Assembly (NCBI RefSeq): GCF_003207795.1
Contig: NZ_NIRT01000011.1
Location: 43,487 to 107,486 of the forward strand
DNA: 64,000 nt
Source of the DNA: Komagataeibacter nataicola
Lineage (GTDB): Bacteria; Pseudomonadota; Alphaproteobacteria; Acetobacterales; Acetobacteraceae
Reading direction: 5' to 3'
Shown: piece after piece, positions 51,179 through 60,291 of the stretch
How the letters are laid out: each line of letters opens with the position of its first letter
Numbering within the stretch: position 1 is the first letter of the stretch
Notes under the pieces: model-generated
The model's input: the letters and a program-made list of their open reading frames with translations, nothing else
Database searches by the model: none
What the model was told of the DNA's origin: nothing
Position numbers and translations under genes: made by a program

Positions 51179-51601
51179 TCAGGTCGTGGTGGCAGCCGTT
51201 GCAGTACCATTCAGGTCCGCCGGGACGGCAGGTAATGCCGTGCTGGTCGTATCCGTGCCGTTGGCGATGGCCCGCAGGGCGGTGAGATAGGTCACGACAT
51301 CGGCGGGCGTGCTGGCCCCATACATGCCGTAGGCCTGCCATGTGGCAGATGCGGCGGCGGTCAGGGCGTTCTGCGCCTGCGTGGCGAGAGGTACCGTGGC
51401 GGCAGGGTTGACCGGCACCGAACGCGCGGGCGTCACACCGTAGGTATCGCCGGGCTGGTAGATGCTGTCCGCGTCCTCAATCAACACGGTGCTGGCGGGT
51501 AGCGTGAAGGCTGCCTTACCGTCCCATTCTATCGTATTGACCACATAATTTGCCGGTTTGTCGCCCGATGCGGCGCTCAGGCAGATCAGATAGCGCGCCA
51601 T
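51179..51601 (-). CDS. Tail fibre assembly-like protein
   Basis: The 140-aa product starts MARYLICLSAASGDKPANYVVN and is Ala/Thr-rich with TIEWDGKAAF and YGVTPARSVPVNPA. Its TAATG overlap with the fibre gene and the place at the end of the tail operon suggest a fibre assembly or cap protein. No clear family match. Confidence 0.6.
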   Translation of the reverse strand: MARYLICLSAASGDKPANYVVNTIEWDGKAAFTLPASTVLIEDADSIYQPGDTYGVTPARSVPVNPAATVPLATQAQNALTAAASATWQAYGMYGASTPADVVTYLTALRAIANGTDTTSTALPAVPADLNGTATAATTT

Positions 51602-52824
51602 TATGCGTATTCCTCAATAATCACCACGCCGGGCATTCCCAGGCCGCCCGCCTGTCCTACGGACTGATTGTATCCCACGCTTGCACCGCCTCCCCCAGAA
51701 CCGTAACCAGTGCCGTCGATACCAGCGTTCTTCAAATTAGTACCGGGGCCACCAGTCCCAAGAGGGGTATCTCCTCCATCTCCAGATTTTCCGTTAGATT
51801 TACTGAACGTAATCATTGGCGATCGTCCGGCCGTTGTTGGACGGGAAAGCACCACGATACCCTTGGCCGGAGCAGGAGGGGCATCCGTTGAGTATTGCGG
51901 GAGGATTTCTCCGACAGATCCCCATGACCCGCCAAAACCGCCCCCACCGCCAAGTAGCGTAACCAGTGAGCCTATTGTGGTAGTCCCGCCGTTGCCCCCC
52001 GCTGCGCTCGAGGGGGCCGTACCACCAGCGCCGATTACGATGTCCACTGAGTCACCAAAATCATCGGCAGTGATCCAGAATTCTATATATTGTCCCGACA
52101 GGCCACCACCGCCGGATGCCTGGTCATTGCCATCTGTATAAGGAGCACCCCCACCCCCGCCGCCACCGCCGCATGCGCGGATGTGCAGCCATTTTGTCGC
52201 GGCGTTCCGGGTGAATGTGAGGCTGGATGTGATTGACGTAACGCCAATCAGTGCATTGGCAATGAAGTTCATTGCCTGCAACTGGCCGAGGGTGACCGGA
52301 TTTTGCGCAGCGGCCGCGTCAGGAACAGTTGGCGCGACTGCGAAATCGACCTCACCTGTAACCTTGCCGCCGTCTAGGGGCAGGTAACCATTCAGCGCCG
52401 TGGTCAGGGCACCGCTGGTGATGTAGCCGTCGAGCGCGGTCGCGGTCAGCAGGCCGACCGTGGTTGTGCCGTAGGTAAAAGCTGGCCCCTTGAGGGCAGC
52501 GGAATAATAGAGCACGCTGCCTGCCACGTCGCCTGTAGCCAGCACGCCGGGCGAGCCGAGCACGGCGCCCGAGGCGGCCTGTTTGGCCAGGGCCTTGATG
52601 GCCGCTGAGAGCTGCCCCCAGTTGGCCGGGTCCAGCATCAGGCCCGCGTCAAGGATGGGCTGGATGATCTCCGCCATGACCATATTATAGTGCGCGGCCG
52701 GGAAATCGGTGGCGGGGATGGTGGCCGCCGGGTTGCCATCCGTGGCCCAGCCGGGCGTGCCGGTAGCGGGCATCGTGTCGCGGTTGGCCTCGGTGACAGT
52801 GCCGGTGCCGATGATGAGGTCCAT
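51601..52824 (-). CDS. Tail fibre protein with glycine-rich tip
   Basis: The 407-aa protein has an N-terminal baseplate-attachment part (WATDGNPAATIPATDFPAAHYN; VMAEIIQPILDAGLMLDP). A shaft follows (LNGYLPLDGGKVTGEVDF). After a WLHIRACG strand the C-terminal half has long glycine runs (residues about 218-290 and 360-400) and ends GMPGVVIIEEYA. Glycine-rich tips made of polyglycine-II helices bind host receptors in T4-like and other phages. It probably decides host range. Base use in the tip-coding part is less GC-biased than around it. Confidence 0.85.
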   Translation of the reverse strand: MDLIIGTGTVTEANRDTMPATGTPGWATDGNPAATIPATDFPAAHYNMVMAEIIQPILDAGLMLDPANWGQLSAAIKALAKQAASGAVLGSPGVLATGDVAGSVLYYSAALKGPAFTYGTTTVGLLTATALDGYITSGALTTALNGYLPLDGGKVTGEVDFAVAPTVPDAAAAQNPVTLGQLQAMNFIANALIGVTSITSSLTFTRNAATKWLHIRACGGGGGGGGAPYTDGNDQASGGGGLSGQYIEFWITADDFGDSVDIVIGAGGTAPSSAAGGNGGTTTIGSLVTLLGGGGGFGGSWGSVGEILPQYSTDAPPAPAKGIVVLSRPTTAGRSPMITFSKSNGKSGDGGDTPLGTGGPGTNLKNAGIDGTGYGSGGGGASVGYNQSVGQAGGLGMPGVVIIEEYA

Positions 52825-52831
52825 CGAACAG

Positions 52832-53428
52832 CTATCCTTCGCTGTAGTTGAATATCAGGATGGTGTGGGCGGGTTTGCGCGCGGTCAGCTCGCATTGCAG
52901 GACCGTGCTGCCCCATGTGGCAAAGGGCTCGCCAAAAGCATTGCCAAAGCGCAGGGGCGTGACGGTAAACTGCGGGGCATTGACCTGCCACGTATGCGCC
53001 CAGGCATCGCCGCCGAAGGGCGTGCCGAACTTGCGGCCAAAGCGGCTGGGCGCGAACTCGGTGATGGTGATGTCGTAACCAAGAGTGGCGGCAAACTGCT
53101 CGAAATACGCGATCGAAGCCCCGCCATTATCGGTCAGCCGGGCCACGACCTGCGCGCGGCGCAGCTCCACCGTAGGGCTCTCGCCCGCGCAGGGATCGGG
53201 CAGGCCGAGGGTTGCCTCCCATTCCGGCAGCAGGTTGGCCGTCGTGGAGGGGAAGGCGTCGCCGATCAGCTCGCCAGCCGACTGCCCGCTGCGCTGGAAG
53301 GTGGGCGCCCACACGCCCGAGATCTGGTAGGGCATGGTATCGGGGTCACGCGACCAGATGCGCCCGCGCGGCAGCAGGTTGAGCAGGGCGGTGCGGAAAT
53401 CCGCAACCGAAAAGATGGGCGCTACCAT
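52832..53428 (-). CDS. Baseplate wedge-type protein, Mu gp48 / YmfQ (DUF2313) family
   Basis: The 198-aa protein starts MVAPIFSVADFRTALLNLLPRG and holds the family blocks LLPEWEATLGLPDPC and RRAQVVARLTDNGG. It also has FGEPFATWGSTVLQCEL near the end. It connects baseplate and fibres in Mu-type tails. It overlaps the gp47 stop by 7 bases. Confidence 0.88.
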   Translation of the reverse strand: MVAPIFSVADFRTALLNLLPRGRIWSRDPDTMPYQISGVWAPTFQRSGQSAGELIGDAFPSTTANLLPEWEATLGLPDPCAGESPTVELRRAQVVARLTDNGGASIAYFEQFAATLGYDITITEFAPSRFGRKFGTPFGGDAWAHTWQVNAPQFTVTPLRFGNAFGEPFATWGSTVLQCELTARKPAHTILIFNYSEG

Positions 53429-54546
53429 GCCACACCATCCGCGCCGCTCACCGTGCCCAGTACGGGCATGGAACCCTGATTCGCACCGACTACGGGATCG
53501 GTCGGGGATTTGACCTCGAAGCTGTCCAGCCCGATGGCGGCGATGGCCTCCTGCCAGTCATTGGGGTTGATGGTGCCACCGGGGGCGGATACGCGCCGGA
53601 ACATGTCGGCCAGCGCGGTCTTGATGGCGGCATGATTGGCCGTGGTGTCGCCCGTGCCGAGATCCGTGATGACGAAGTCCACCGGCTGGGCGATGGGAGC
53701 GCAGGTAATGACCAGCGCCGTGACGGGCCGCTCGGCCTGAATGGCGTTGGCCACGGTCAGCTGGTCGCCCGTGGCCGTGGTGTAGCGGGGATCACCCGCC
53801 GCCGTGCCGTCGGTGCCAACGGGGAAGCCACCGGTGGCGGCATTGGCCTCATCGAGCATGACATAAACCACCACCGTGCCCGCGCCGAAGCCGTTGCCCA
53901 CGCACCAGGCGCGGGTGACGCCGGTCACGGCCTCGGCCCAGTCCACGTAATCCGCCTGCTTGCCGTCCTGCCCCTGCGCCTGGAACGCGTCCATCACGCG
54001 GGTGCGGAAATCGTCCTCGTTCTCGATGTCGGCGCCGCTGACCGTTACCCCCGTGACCGTGCCACTGGTCTGGATGCCGGGCACCGGGCTGGACAGGGTG
54101 ACGATGGTGCCCAGCGTGACGCCCGCGCTGCCGGTGCTGCTGGCGGTCCAGTCGACCACGGTCTGGCCATCGGCCGTGACACTCTCGGCCGAGGCCGTGG
54201 CCAGCACGCCGCCCTGGAGCGCGAACTGCGTGCCTGCGGGGATGGTGCTGGCGCCGGTGGCCGGGAAGGTGGCCGTGCCGGTCGCGGCCGTGGCCCCCTT
54301 GCGGTACACGCCCTTGAGCGCGCCCCATGCGGCGAGATATTCATCCGTAGCCGTCCACGGCACGGATTGCAGGGAAACCCAGTCGATATAGCCGTAATGC
54401 AGCCACGCCAGCCCGGCCAGCACCATGGCCAGCACATACAGCACGGAGAAGCGCAGCACGGCCACGACGCCGGGAATGCCACCGCTCACGACATCCTGCA
54501 GGGCCTGCTGGCGCAGCTGCGACAGGGTGGGGCGTGGATAGGCCAT
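53422..54546 (-). CDS. Baseplate J / Mu gp47 family protein
   Basis: The 374-aa protein matches baseplate J: YPRPTLSQLRQQALQDV at the start, a hydrophobic segment (ALLYVLAMVLAGLAWLHYG-like, near residue 40), TGTATFPATGASTIPAGT, DFRTRVMDAFQAQGQDGKQ and WCVGNGFGAGTVVVYVMLD. It forms the baseplate wedge around the hub. Confidence 0.92.
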   Translation of the reverse strand: MAYPRPTLSQLRQQALQDVVSGGIPGVVAVLRFSVLYVLAMVLAGLAWLHYGYIDWVSLQSVPWTATDEYLAAWGALKGVYRKGATAATGTATFPATGASTIPAGTQFALQGGVLATASAESVTADGQTVVDWTASSTGSAGVTLGTIVTLSSPVPGIQTSGTVTGVTVSGADIENEDDFRTRVMDAFQAQGQDGKQADYVDWAEAVTGVTRAWCVGNGFGAGTVVVYVMLDEANAATGGFPVGTDGTAAGDPRYTTATGDQLTVANAIQAERPVTALVITCAPIAQPVDFVITDLGTGDTTANHAAIKTALADMFRRVSAPGGTINPNDWQEAIAAIGLDSFEVKSPTDPVVGANQGSMPVLGTVSGADGVAW

Positions 54547-54547
54547 A

Positions 54548-55048
54548 TCAGGTCAGGCCCTCCCAGGCCCATGAGAAGGTAAAGGTTTGGGGCGTGCTGT
54601 TGCCCGGCTGGGTGAGGGTGACGGAGAACTCCGCCATGGTGGGGATGGTGGCGCTCCACCACGCGCTGACCGCGAGCGAGCGGACCACGCCATCATCGAC
54701 CAGCCATTGCAGGGCCTCGGTGCAGATGCTCTCGATCTCGCGCGGGATGGCCCGGGTGCCCACCATCACCGCGCGTCTGAGCTGCCACAGGCGGGAGCCG
54801 ATGGGCAGGTCGCCAAAGGCGTCGCCCCACCAGCCGCGCCGGTCGGCCCCGGCAGACCCCGGCGCGCCCGTGGGCGACTGGATGCCTGCCGCCATGTCGG
54901 CCGAGGAGGGCTGTTCTGGCGCCACGCGATCGGTGAACAGGGAGACCATGACGGCCGAGCGCAGCGGGTTGTCGAGTGCGAGGTCACCGGACACAATGGG
55001 CCAGTCGCCGCGTGCCTCGCGGACGTTCCAGGTGATTGCGATATCCAT
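54548..55048 (-). CDS. Baseplate protein, Mu gp46 family
   Basis: The 166-aa protein has the gp46 pattern: SGDLALDNPLRSAVMVSLFTD, DRRGWWGDAFGD, GSRLWQLRRA and a late ICTEALQWLVDDGVV. It is related to gpW/gp25 wedge proteins. One base separates it from gp47. Confidence 0.9.
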   Translation of the reverse strand: MDIAITWNVREARGDWPIVSGDLALDNPLRSAVMVSLFTDRVAPEQPSSADMAAGIQSPTGAPGSAGADRRGWWGDAFGDLPIGSRLWQLRRAVMVGTRAIPREIESICTEALQWLVDDGVVRSLAVSAWWSATIPTMAEFSVTLTQPGNSTPQTFTFSWAWEGLT

Positions 55049-55071
55049 GGAGAAAGCCTGTATTCTGCGGC

Positions 55072-55584
55072 CTAGCTGGCCTCGGGCGCACCCGACTTGC
55101 CGCTGCCCGCCGTGACGCCGCCATGCGGGTGGGTGGAAAGCTTGATGCCCTGCGCCACGACCTCATTGCCGGTGATGGTGCCGGTGGCCGTCAGGTCGCC
55201 GGTCAGGGCCGTCTTGCCGTTGGCGGGAATGATGGCGATCGAACCATCCTCCTTGAGCCAGATCCTGCTGCCGGTTCTGGGGTGGAAGAGGCAGACGTCG
55301 CCGGGCTGCAGGTCTTTCGGCCTGCCGCGCTGGTCGCCCGTGGCGACGACGACGCCGCGCGTGCGGTCGCCCCCCAGAAAGACGACAACCACGTCCGACC
55401 CCGGCACAGGTCTGCTGGCCAGTCCGTATTCCTGAACCATGGGCAGGTCGGACCGCAGCTCGCCAGCCGCCAGTGCCGCCTGCAGCGTGGGCGTGCTGAC
55501 CTGTTCGTTCGTGTCGGCCGTCTGGCGGCCGATACCCACCGCCATCATGACGCGGCGGGCCGTGCGGACGAATGCAGAAGTCAT
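55072..55584 (-). CDS. Baseplate spike, Mu gp45 / gpV family
   Basis: The 170-aa protein has an OB-like start (LPMVQEYGLASRPVPGSDVVV; VCLFHPRTGSRIWLKEDGS) and a beta-helix tip (TGDLTATGTITGNEV). The end is HPHGGVTAGSGKSGAPE. The HPHGG motif is where central spikes bind an iron ion at the membrane-piercing tip. Confidence 0.92.
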   Translation of the reverse strand: MTSAFVRTARRVMMAVGIGRQTADTNEQVSTPTLQAALAAGELRSDLPMVQEYGLASRPVPGSDVVVVFLGGDRTRGVVVATGDQRGRPKDLQPGDVCLFHPRTGSRIWLKEDGSIAIIPANGKTALTGDLTATGTITGNEVVAQGIKLSTHPHGGVTAGSGKSGAPEAS

Positions 55585-56798
55585 GAGGCGGTATCCTGTG
55601 GTGGCAGATCCTCGGTCTGGATCGAGCCATCCGTGCTGTTCTGATCGCTGGTCAGGGCCTGAATGAATTTGTCAGCCAGAACCGGATTGAGCAGGGGCTC
55701 GGGCGAATAGGCCGCGGGAGGCATAAGCACCACGTCGGCATGCGTGCCGTCATCGACCGTCTGGCGCAGGGTCAGTTCCCCGATCAGCATGTCCTGCTGC
55801 ATGCCGTCGGCCGCGGTAACGGGTGCCAGCGTGTTCGGAAGCCAGATCTGCCCGGCCTGGTCGCGCCAGCTGTCGCATGTGAGCGAGATGGGATAGGCGC
55901 GGCCAATGCGGCGGTTGACCTCCCACTGCACGCGCTGGCGGGTGACGGCGTAATCCTGATCGCCGTTCTCGACCGGGATCAGCATGTTGCGGATGCGGGG
56001 CACGCCCGGATCGGTCGCCTCCACACCAACCGTCAGCACACCCATCTGGCTGTCGAGGGCGTTCTCGTTCGGGTCGGTGAACAGCGACACCGTGCCCTGG
56101 CAGACGGCCGTCACCTTCGAGTAGCGGCCGCCAAGGCTGCGCACGGTCTGCAGGTGCTCGATGTTCTGCCCCAGCACGAAGCCGCTGGCGGCGCGGGATG
56201 TGCCCACGCCTGACATGCAGATGTTGCCATCCGGCCGGTCATAGAACAGCACGGCCGCCAGCCGCGACAACCGCTCGATCACCTCGTAAGCGGTTTCCGT
56301 CAGGATAACGGAGAAGGCGAGGATATCGGTATTGCCCGCGCCGTTGATGGAGATCACATCGATGCCCGCGAACTGGCAGACCTTGCGGGCGATGGCCAGC
56401 GCGTTGGTGCTGTTCATCTGGAAGGTCGAGAACTCGGCCGCGCATTCGACCAGATCCACGCTTTTGGAGGCGATCTGCACCTCGATCATGTGATCCTCGG
56501 GGCCGATGTCCTCTACAACCGTGATGACGTAGCCGGTAAACACGAGCACGCTGCCGATATAGACTTGGCACGTATCACCGGGGTTGAGGCTCGAGGCCCC
56601 CACGGCCGAGGCGCGGGCGGACGTCATGCCAAGGGACGCGGTCCATGGCATGATCTCGATGCCCAGCCGGAGCACGGCAGAGGTCCAGTTGGTGATCTGG
56701 CGCGCGGTCGAGCCGGATTTGACGACGATCGAGACCTCATCGGACGGGGAATTGTTCCACCCGAGAAAGTCCGACACGGCCGATAATGCACCGCTCAT
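55581..56798 (-). CDS. Baseplate hub / tail protein, Mu gpP (gp44) family
   Basis: The 405-aa protein carries the hub pattern: GDTCQVYIGSVLVFTGYV, VEVQIASKSVDLVEC-like block (at about 110-125), FQMNSTNALAIARKVCQFAGI and AYEVIERLSRLAAVLFYD. It forms the hub trimer onto which the spike sits. Its stop overlaps the spike start (ATGA), and its own start overlaps the gene before it. Confidence 0.9.
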   Translation of the reverse strand: MSGALSAVSDFLGWNNSPSDEVSIVVKSGSTARQITNWTSAVLRLGIEIMPWTASLGMTSARASAVGASSLNPGDTCQVYIGSVLVFTGYVITVVEDIGPEDHMIEVQIASKSVDLVECAAEFSTFQMNSTNALAIARKVCQFAGIDVISINGAGNTDILAFSVILTETAYEVIERLSRLAAVLFYDRPDGNICMSGVGTSRAASGFVLGQNIEHLQTVRSLGGRYSKVTAVCQGTVSLFTDPNENALDSQMGVLTVGVEATDPGVPRIRNMLIPVENGDQDYAVTRQRVQWEVNRRIGRAYPISLTCDSWRDQAGQIWLPNTLAPVTAADGMQQDMLIGELTLRQTVDDGTHADVVLMPPAAYSPEPLLNPVLADKFIQALTSDQNSTDGSIQTEDLPPQDTAS

Positions 56799-58093
56799 GA
56801 TGACAGGGCCTCGAAACTGGTGGGCATGAATGCCGGATGGATGGGGTCGGCACGCTGGATCAGGTCGGGCGCGCGGGAGCCGTTGGCATAGACCTGCTGG
56901 GCCAGCACCAGCGCGGGCAGGGGCGCGTTGCGGGTGACAGTCACCAGATCGGGTAGCCGGGCCGCGCGGTCGGCCAGGTCCTGCAGCACCTGGGCGCGCA
57001 GGTTGCGCAGGGCCTGAAAGGTAGCGTCATCGCCGCTATCCGCCGCAATCACTGCCTCATCATCCAGCATGGCGCCGATGCGCGCGCGCATGGCCTGCGC
57101 CTCATCCGACGTGGCGGGCTGCCAGTCCGCCAGGGCGTAGGCCAGCGAGAGCAGCGCGGCCTGCCTGCACAGCGTTGCGGTGGCGGTCTGTGCTGTTGCA
57201 ATCGCGCCGCCGATCGGTGCGCCCGAGGCCACGACCGATGGGCTGTAGGTGGCCAGTGGCAGGAGCACCGCGATCTGCGCTGCCGGATCAGCAATGGCCG
57301 AGCGGACGGATTCAGGGACGGCCATGATGGCTGTCGCCAGCGTGTCGGCATCGGCGGCCCCATCGAGCGCCGATACGTTTCCACTCACGACCTGACTGCT
57401 GGCTGTCAGCCCGGCAAGGATGGTGCCCACCGTGGCGCTGTCATCCACCACAGCCCCGCTGCCGCTGGCATACCGCCCGTTATTGCCGGGCAGGGCTGCC
57501 ATGGCCCCGGCAAAAGCCCTGGGCGAGCGGATGGCGCTGTTGGCCCGGCCGCCCCAGTCCGACGCCACACCGCGCCCGGCATGCAGCACGGTTGCGCCGT
57601 AGCTGTAGGGGGTGAGCGTGGTGGCGGCGTAATCAGACGAGATGGCCGAGCCAAACGCTACAGCGGCAACCCCGACGGCGGCATGCAGGGCCAGCATGAT
57701 GGTGGAGGACAGGTAGGAACTGGCCTCGACCAGCTCCATCTCGACATCCACCACCCCCATGACGCCATCGCGCTCATACCATTCGAAGCGCAGGAGCGCC
57801 GCCTGGATGACGCCGATAGTGGGATGCACCAGAAGGCCGGGGCCATTTGTCTCGGCTGCCGTGATCAGCAGGTCGCGCTGCGCAAGGCATTCCGGGCCAA
57901 TCAGGAAGGCACGGATACGATAGCTGCGGGGCGCGCGCCCCAGATCCTCGGCCCAGACCTTGTCACGGAAGGGGTAACGATGGACCTGAAAATTGCGACC
58001 GTTGCTGCCACCGCTGCCCACGACCACGAACGGGATGCCACGAAACGACCCCTGCAGGTATTCTCCTGCAAGGGTTGAGAGCGTGCCGGACAT
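56795..58093 (-). CDS. DNA circularisation protein, Mu gpN (gp43) family
   Basis: The 432-aa protein has the N-terminal family domain: GSFRGIPFVVVGSGG, RNFQVHRYPFRDKVWAEDLGR, YRIRAFLIG and LLVHPTIGVIQAALLRFE. An alanine-rich helical middle and C-terminus follow. In Mu this is a tail protein that enters with DNA and holds its ends together. Confidence 0.9.
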   Translation of the reverse strand: MSGTLSTLAGEYLQGSFRGIPFVVVGSGGSNGRNFQVHRYPFRDKVWAEDLGRAPRSYRIRAFLIGPECLAQRDLLITAAETNGPGLLVHPTIGVIQAALLRFEWYERDGVMGVVDVEMELVEASSYLSSTIMLALHAAVGVAAVAFGSAISSDYAATTLTPYSYGATVLHAGRGVASDWGGRANSAIRSPRAFAGAMAALPGNNGRYASGSGAVVDDSATVGTILAGLTASSQVVSGNVSALDGAADADTLATAIMAVPESVRSAIADPAAQIAVLLPLATYSPSVVASGAPIGGAIATAQTATATLCRQAALLSLAYALADWQPATSDEAQAMRARIGAMLDDEAVIAADSGDDATFQALRNLRAQVLQDLADRAARLPDLVTVTRNAPLPALVLAQQVYANGSRAPDLIQRADPIHPAFMPTSFEALSS

Positions 58094-58094
58094 A

Positions 58095-60131
58095 TCAGTT
58101 TCCTACGGGGGTCAGATCGGTCGGCATGGCCTGCTGGACCGGGATGCTGCCTGATGTGCGGTTGACGGTCCGGACACCGGGCGAGGCGCTCTTGACGCGG
58201 CCTTTTATGCCCGGGGCGGCCTCGAGATGTACGGTCAGTTCCTGCTTGAGCGGAGCGAGCGCCTGCGTTGCCGCACCGGATGGGACGGACATGTCGGTGC
58301 CGGAGAAGTACTGCCCGGCCAGCTGGTTGGCGAGCTGGCCCCGGCGGACCATTTCACCCAGCTGATCCCGGGGGCGTTCCACGTAACCTGAGACGACAGC
58401 GGCCGATGCCGCAGGGCTGCGCATGCGCCGGAGCAGGTCGCCGCCCCTGCTTTCCGTGGTGTTCAGCTCGTAGTCGAAAAACTTGAGCTGTTCATCAAGG
58501 TTCGACTGATGGATGTCGTGACCATACAGGCGCTTGAACAGGGCCTGCCGGTCAGCATGCCACTGGCCGATGCCATAGGCCTGCCCATTATCGCCTGACA
58601 GATGCGGGTCCATCCCGCTTTCCTGCACAAGGTTGGCGACAATCCCGGCTGAGTTGGCTCCGGTCCAACCACGGGAACGAAAGAATGCATAGGCATTTTT
58701 CGTGTCTTCCTGATTGGAGATCTTGCGTTGCTGGCCATAATTCCGGCCAACCATGCCGCCCGAAAGCCACCACGCGGCATTGTCTAGATGCGAAAACCCG
58801 GGAATGTAGCGATCGGGCATCGAGCGTAGGTTATTGTCAGGGTCCGTCGCTCGGATGGTCCGATAGGCTGCATAACCTACTGCCAGCGGTACGCCTGCGC
58901 GCATAAGAAGACGCCCAGCCCCAAGCTTTCCAGCAACAGCGGCCTGACCTGCAGCGCCAGCACTGGCTGTCACCGACGTGGCGGCTGTGGCAGCTCTGGC
59001 TGCGGGCACGACCGCACGCAGGGCACCAACAACCCCAAGAATATTTGTTGTCAGCTGGAGGAAGCCCCCGAGGATCCTTGCCTCGATCATGAGCTCCATC
59101 ACACGAACAACGTCTATTCCTACAGCCTTCCAGCCCCCGAGCGCATTCACTACGCCTGTTACCGCATGATAGACGCCAGCCACATCGCCCTTGATCTGGT
59201 TCCATCCGCCAGCACGCAGCCAGGTGATGAACTGGCGCACGTAACCGGTAATGTCCTGGGCGATCCATGTCCGGTTGGCGGCGATCCAGTCAGCCATCCC
59301 CTCGATGACGGGACGGATGGCGGGCTCGAGTGATTCGGCCAGGCTGTTGCCAAAGCCCTCCACCGCCAGCCCGAGCCGCTGCTGCGCCTGGCGCAGGCGG
59401 TTGGCGGCATCCACGCCGTTCTGGTTCATCACGCCGTAGCGTTCAGCCAGCTTGAGATTGTTCTCGAACTCGCGCGCGGTCTGCTGGAAGATCGGCATGA
59501 GGCCCTGCGCCGCGCCACCAAAGAGGGTTGTGGCAGCAACGGCCTGCGCAGCGGGGTTGCGGATTTCGCGCAGGCGTGCGGCGACACGCTGGAACAGTTT
59601 GTCAGGACTGAGTTTTTCCAGATCCTCTGCGTGTATGCCAATGGCCTTGAACTGGGCGACTGCGACAGGGTCCTGATTATGGAGGGCCGCCCAGCTGGTC
59701 TGGGATAACTGCTGGAGCGCGCCGGTCATGGACTCTGCCGAGCCGCCCGCCAGCTTCGCCGCGTTCTGCATGGCCTGCAGCCTTTGTGGGGCCATGCCCA
59801 TGGTGCGCGAAGTCGTGCGCAGGTCGGTGCCGACCTGTGCCCAGGCGCTGGCAAGGCGGTACACGCCTGCCACGCTGGCAGCGCCTGTCAGCGTGCCCAG
59901 CACTGGCACGATCTGGCCGAGGGAGCGGAAGGCACCAACGGCTGATCGCCCTACGCCCACGATCCCGTTGTTCAGCCGTGACAGGCCCGAGAGGCTGGAG
60001 AAGCGGCCAAGGGCAGCCTGCACGCGGCGGACGGGAGCCTGCATCTGGGCGATGCGGGTATTGATCCGCTGGATGGTCTGGCTGGCCCGGTCTGCCGCGC
60101 TGATAACGAATTTAACGCCGGCGTTGGGCAC
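58095..60131 (-). CDS. Tail tape measure protein with tail lysozyme domain
   Basis: The 678-aa protein begins with helical repeats (SQTIQRINTRIAQMQAPVRR) and has hydrophobic segments in the middle (residues about 350-400). A C-terminal lysozyme-like domain covers residues about 479-595 (AYAFFRSRGWTGANSAGIVA; E504 in VQESGMDP; AYGIGQWHADRQ; NLDEQLKFFDYEL). This is the 'phage tail lysozyme' layout. It sets tail length and cuts wall at injection. Its start lies inside the frameshift extension of the chaperone gene. Confidence 0.9.
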   Translation of the reverse strand: MPNAGVKFVISAADRASQTIQRINTRIAQMQAPVRRVQAALGRFSSLSGLSRLNNGIVGVGRSAVGAFRSLGQIVPVLGTLTGAASVAGVYRLASAWAQVGTDLRTTSRTMGMAPQRLQAMQNAAKLAGGSAESMTGALQQLSQTSWAALHNQDPVAVAQFKAIGIHAEDLEKLSPDKLFQRVAARLREIRNPAAQAVAATTLFGGAAQGLMPIFQQTAREFENNLKLAERYGVMNQNGVDAANRLRQAQQRLGLAVEGFGNSLAESLEPAIRPVIEGMADWIAANRTWIAQDITGYVRQFITWLRAGGWNQIKGDVAGVYHAVTGVVNALGGWKAVGIDVVRVMELMIEARILGGFLQLTTNILGVVGALRAVVPAARAATAATSVTASAGAAGQAAVAGKLGAGRLLMRAGVPLAVGYAAYRTIRATDPDNNLRSMPDRYIPGFSHLDNAAWWLSGGMVGRNYGQQRKISNQEDTKNAYAFFRSRGWTGANSAGIVANLVQESGMDPHLSGDNGQAYGIGQWHADRQALFKRLYGHDIHQSNLDEQLKFFDYELNTTESRGGDLLRRMRSPAASAAVVSGYVERPRDQLGEMVRRGQLANQLAGQYFSGTDMSVPSGAATQALAPLKQELTVHLEAAPGIKGRVKSASPGVRTVNRTSGSIPVQQAMPTDLTPVGN

Positions 60132-60291
60132 GTTCGGCCTCCCGCTTGTCTTCCGCCGCGATCACGTTGGCTTTCTCGATCTCGGCGATCATCTCGGTGC
60201 CGGTCAGGTTTTCCACATCACGGCGGGACCAGCCGGAGAAAAACCGGCAGAGGTCAGCGCCTAGACGTTCCCATTTGCCGGGCCAGAATAA
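60112..60291 (-). CDS. Frameshift extension of the tail assembly chaperone
   Basis: This 59-codon stretch has no start of its own in the right place. Read by -1 slippage at 60290-60297, it adds FWPGKWERLGADLCRFFSGW, then SRRDVENLTGTEMIAEIEK and a basic tail to the chaperone, giving a 275-aa fusion. It ends with TAA inside the tape measure start. The GpG-GpT style product is standard in long-tailed phages. Confidence 0.8.
   Translation of the reverse strand, partial: LFWPGKWERLGADLCRFFSGWSRRDVENLTGTEMIAEIEKANVIAAEDKREAERAQRRR

Noticed and set aside
53632..54582. 316-codon plus-strand frame opposite gp47
   Set aside because: Shadow of the baseplate gene; composition Gly/Arg/His-rich without motif.
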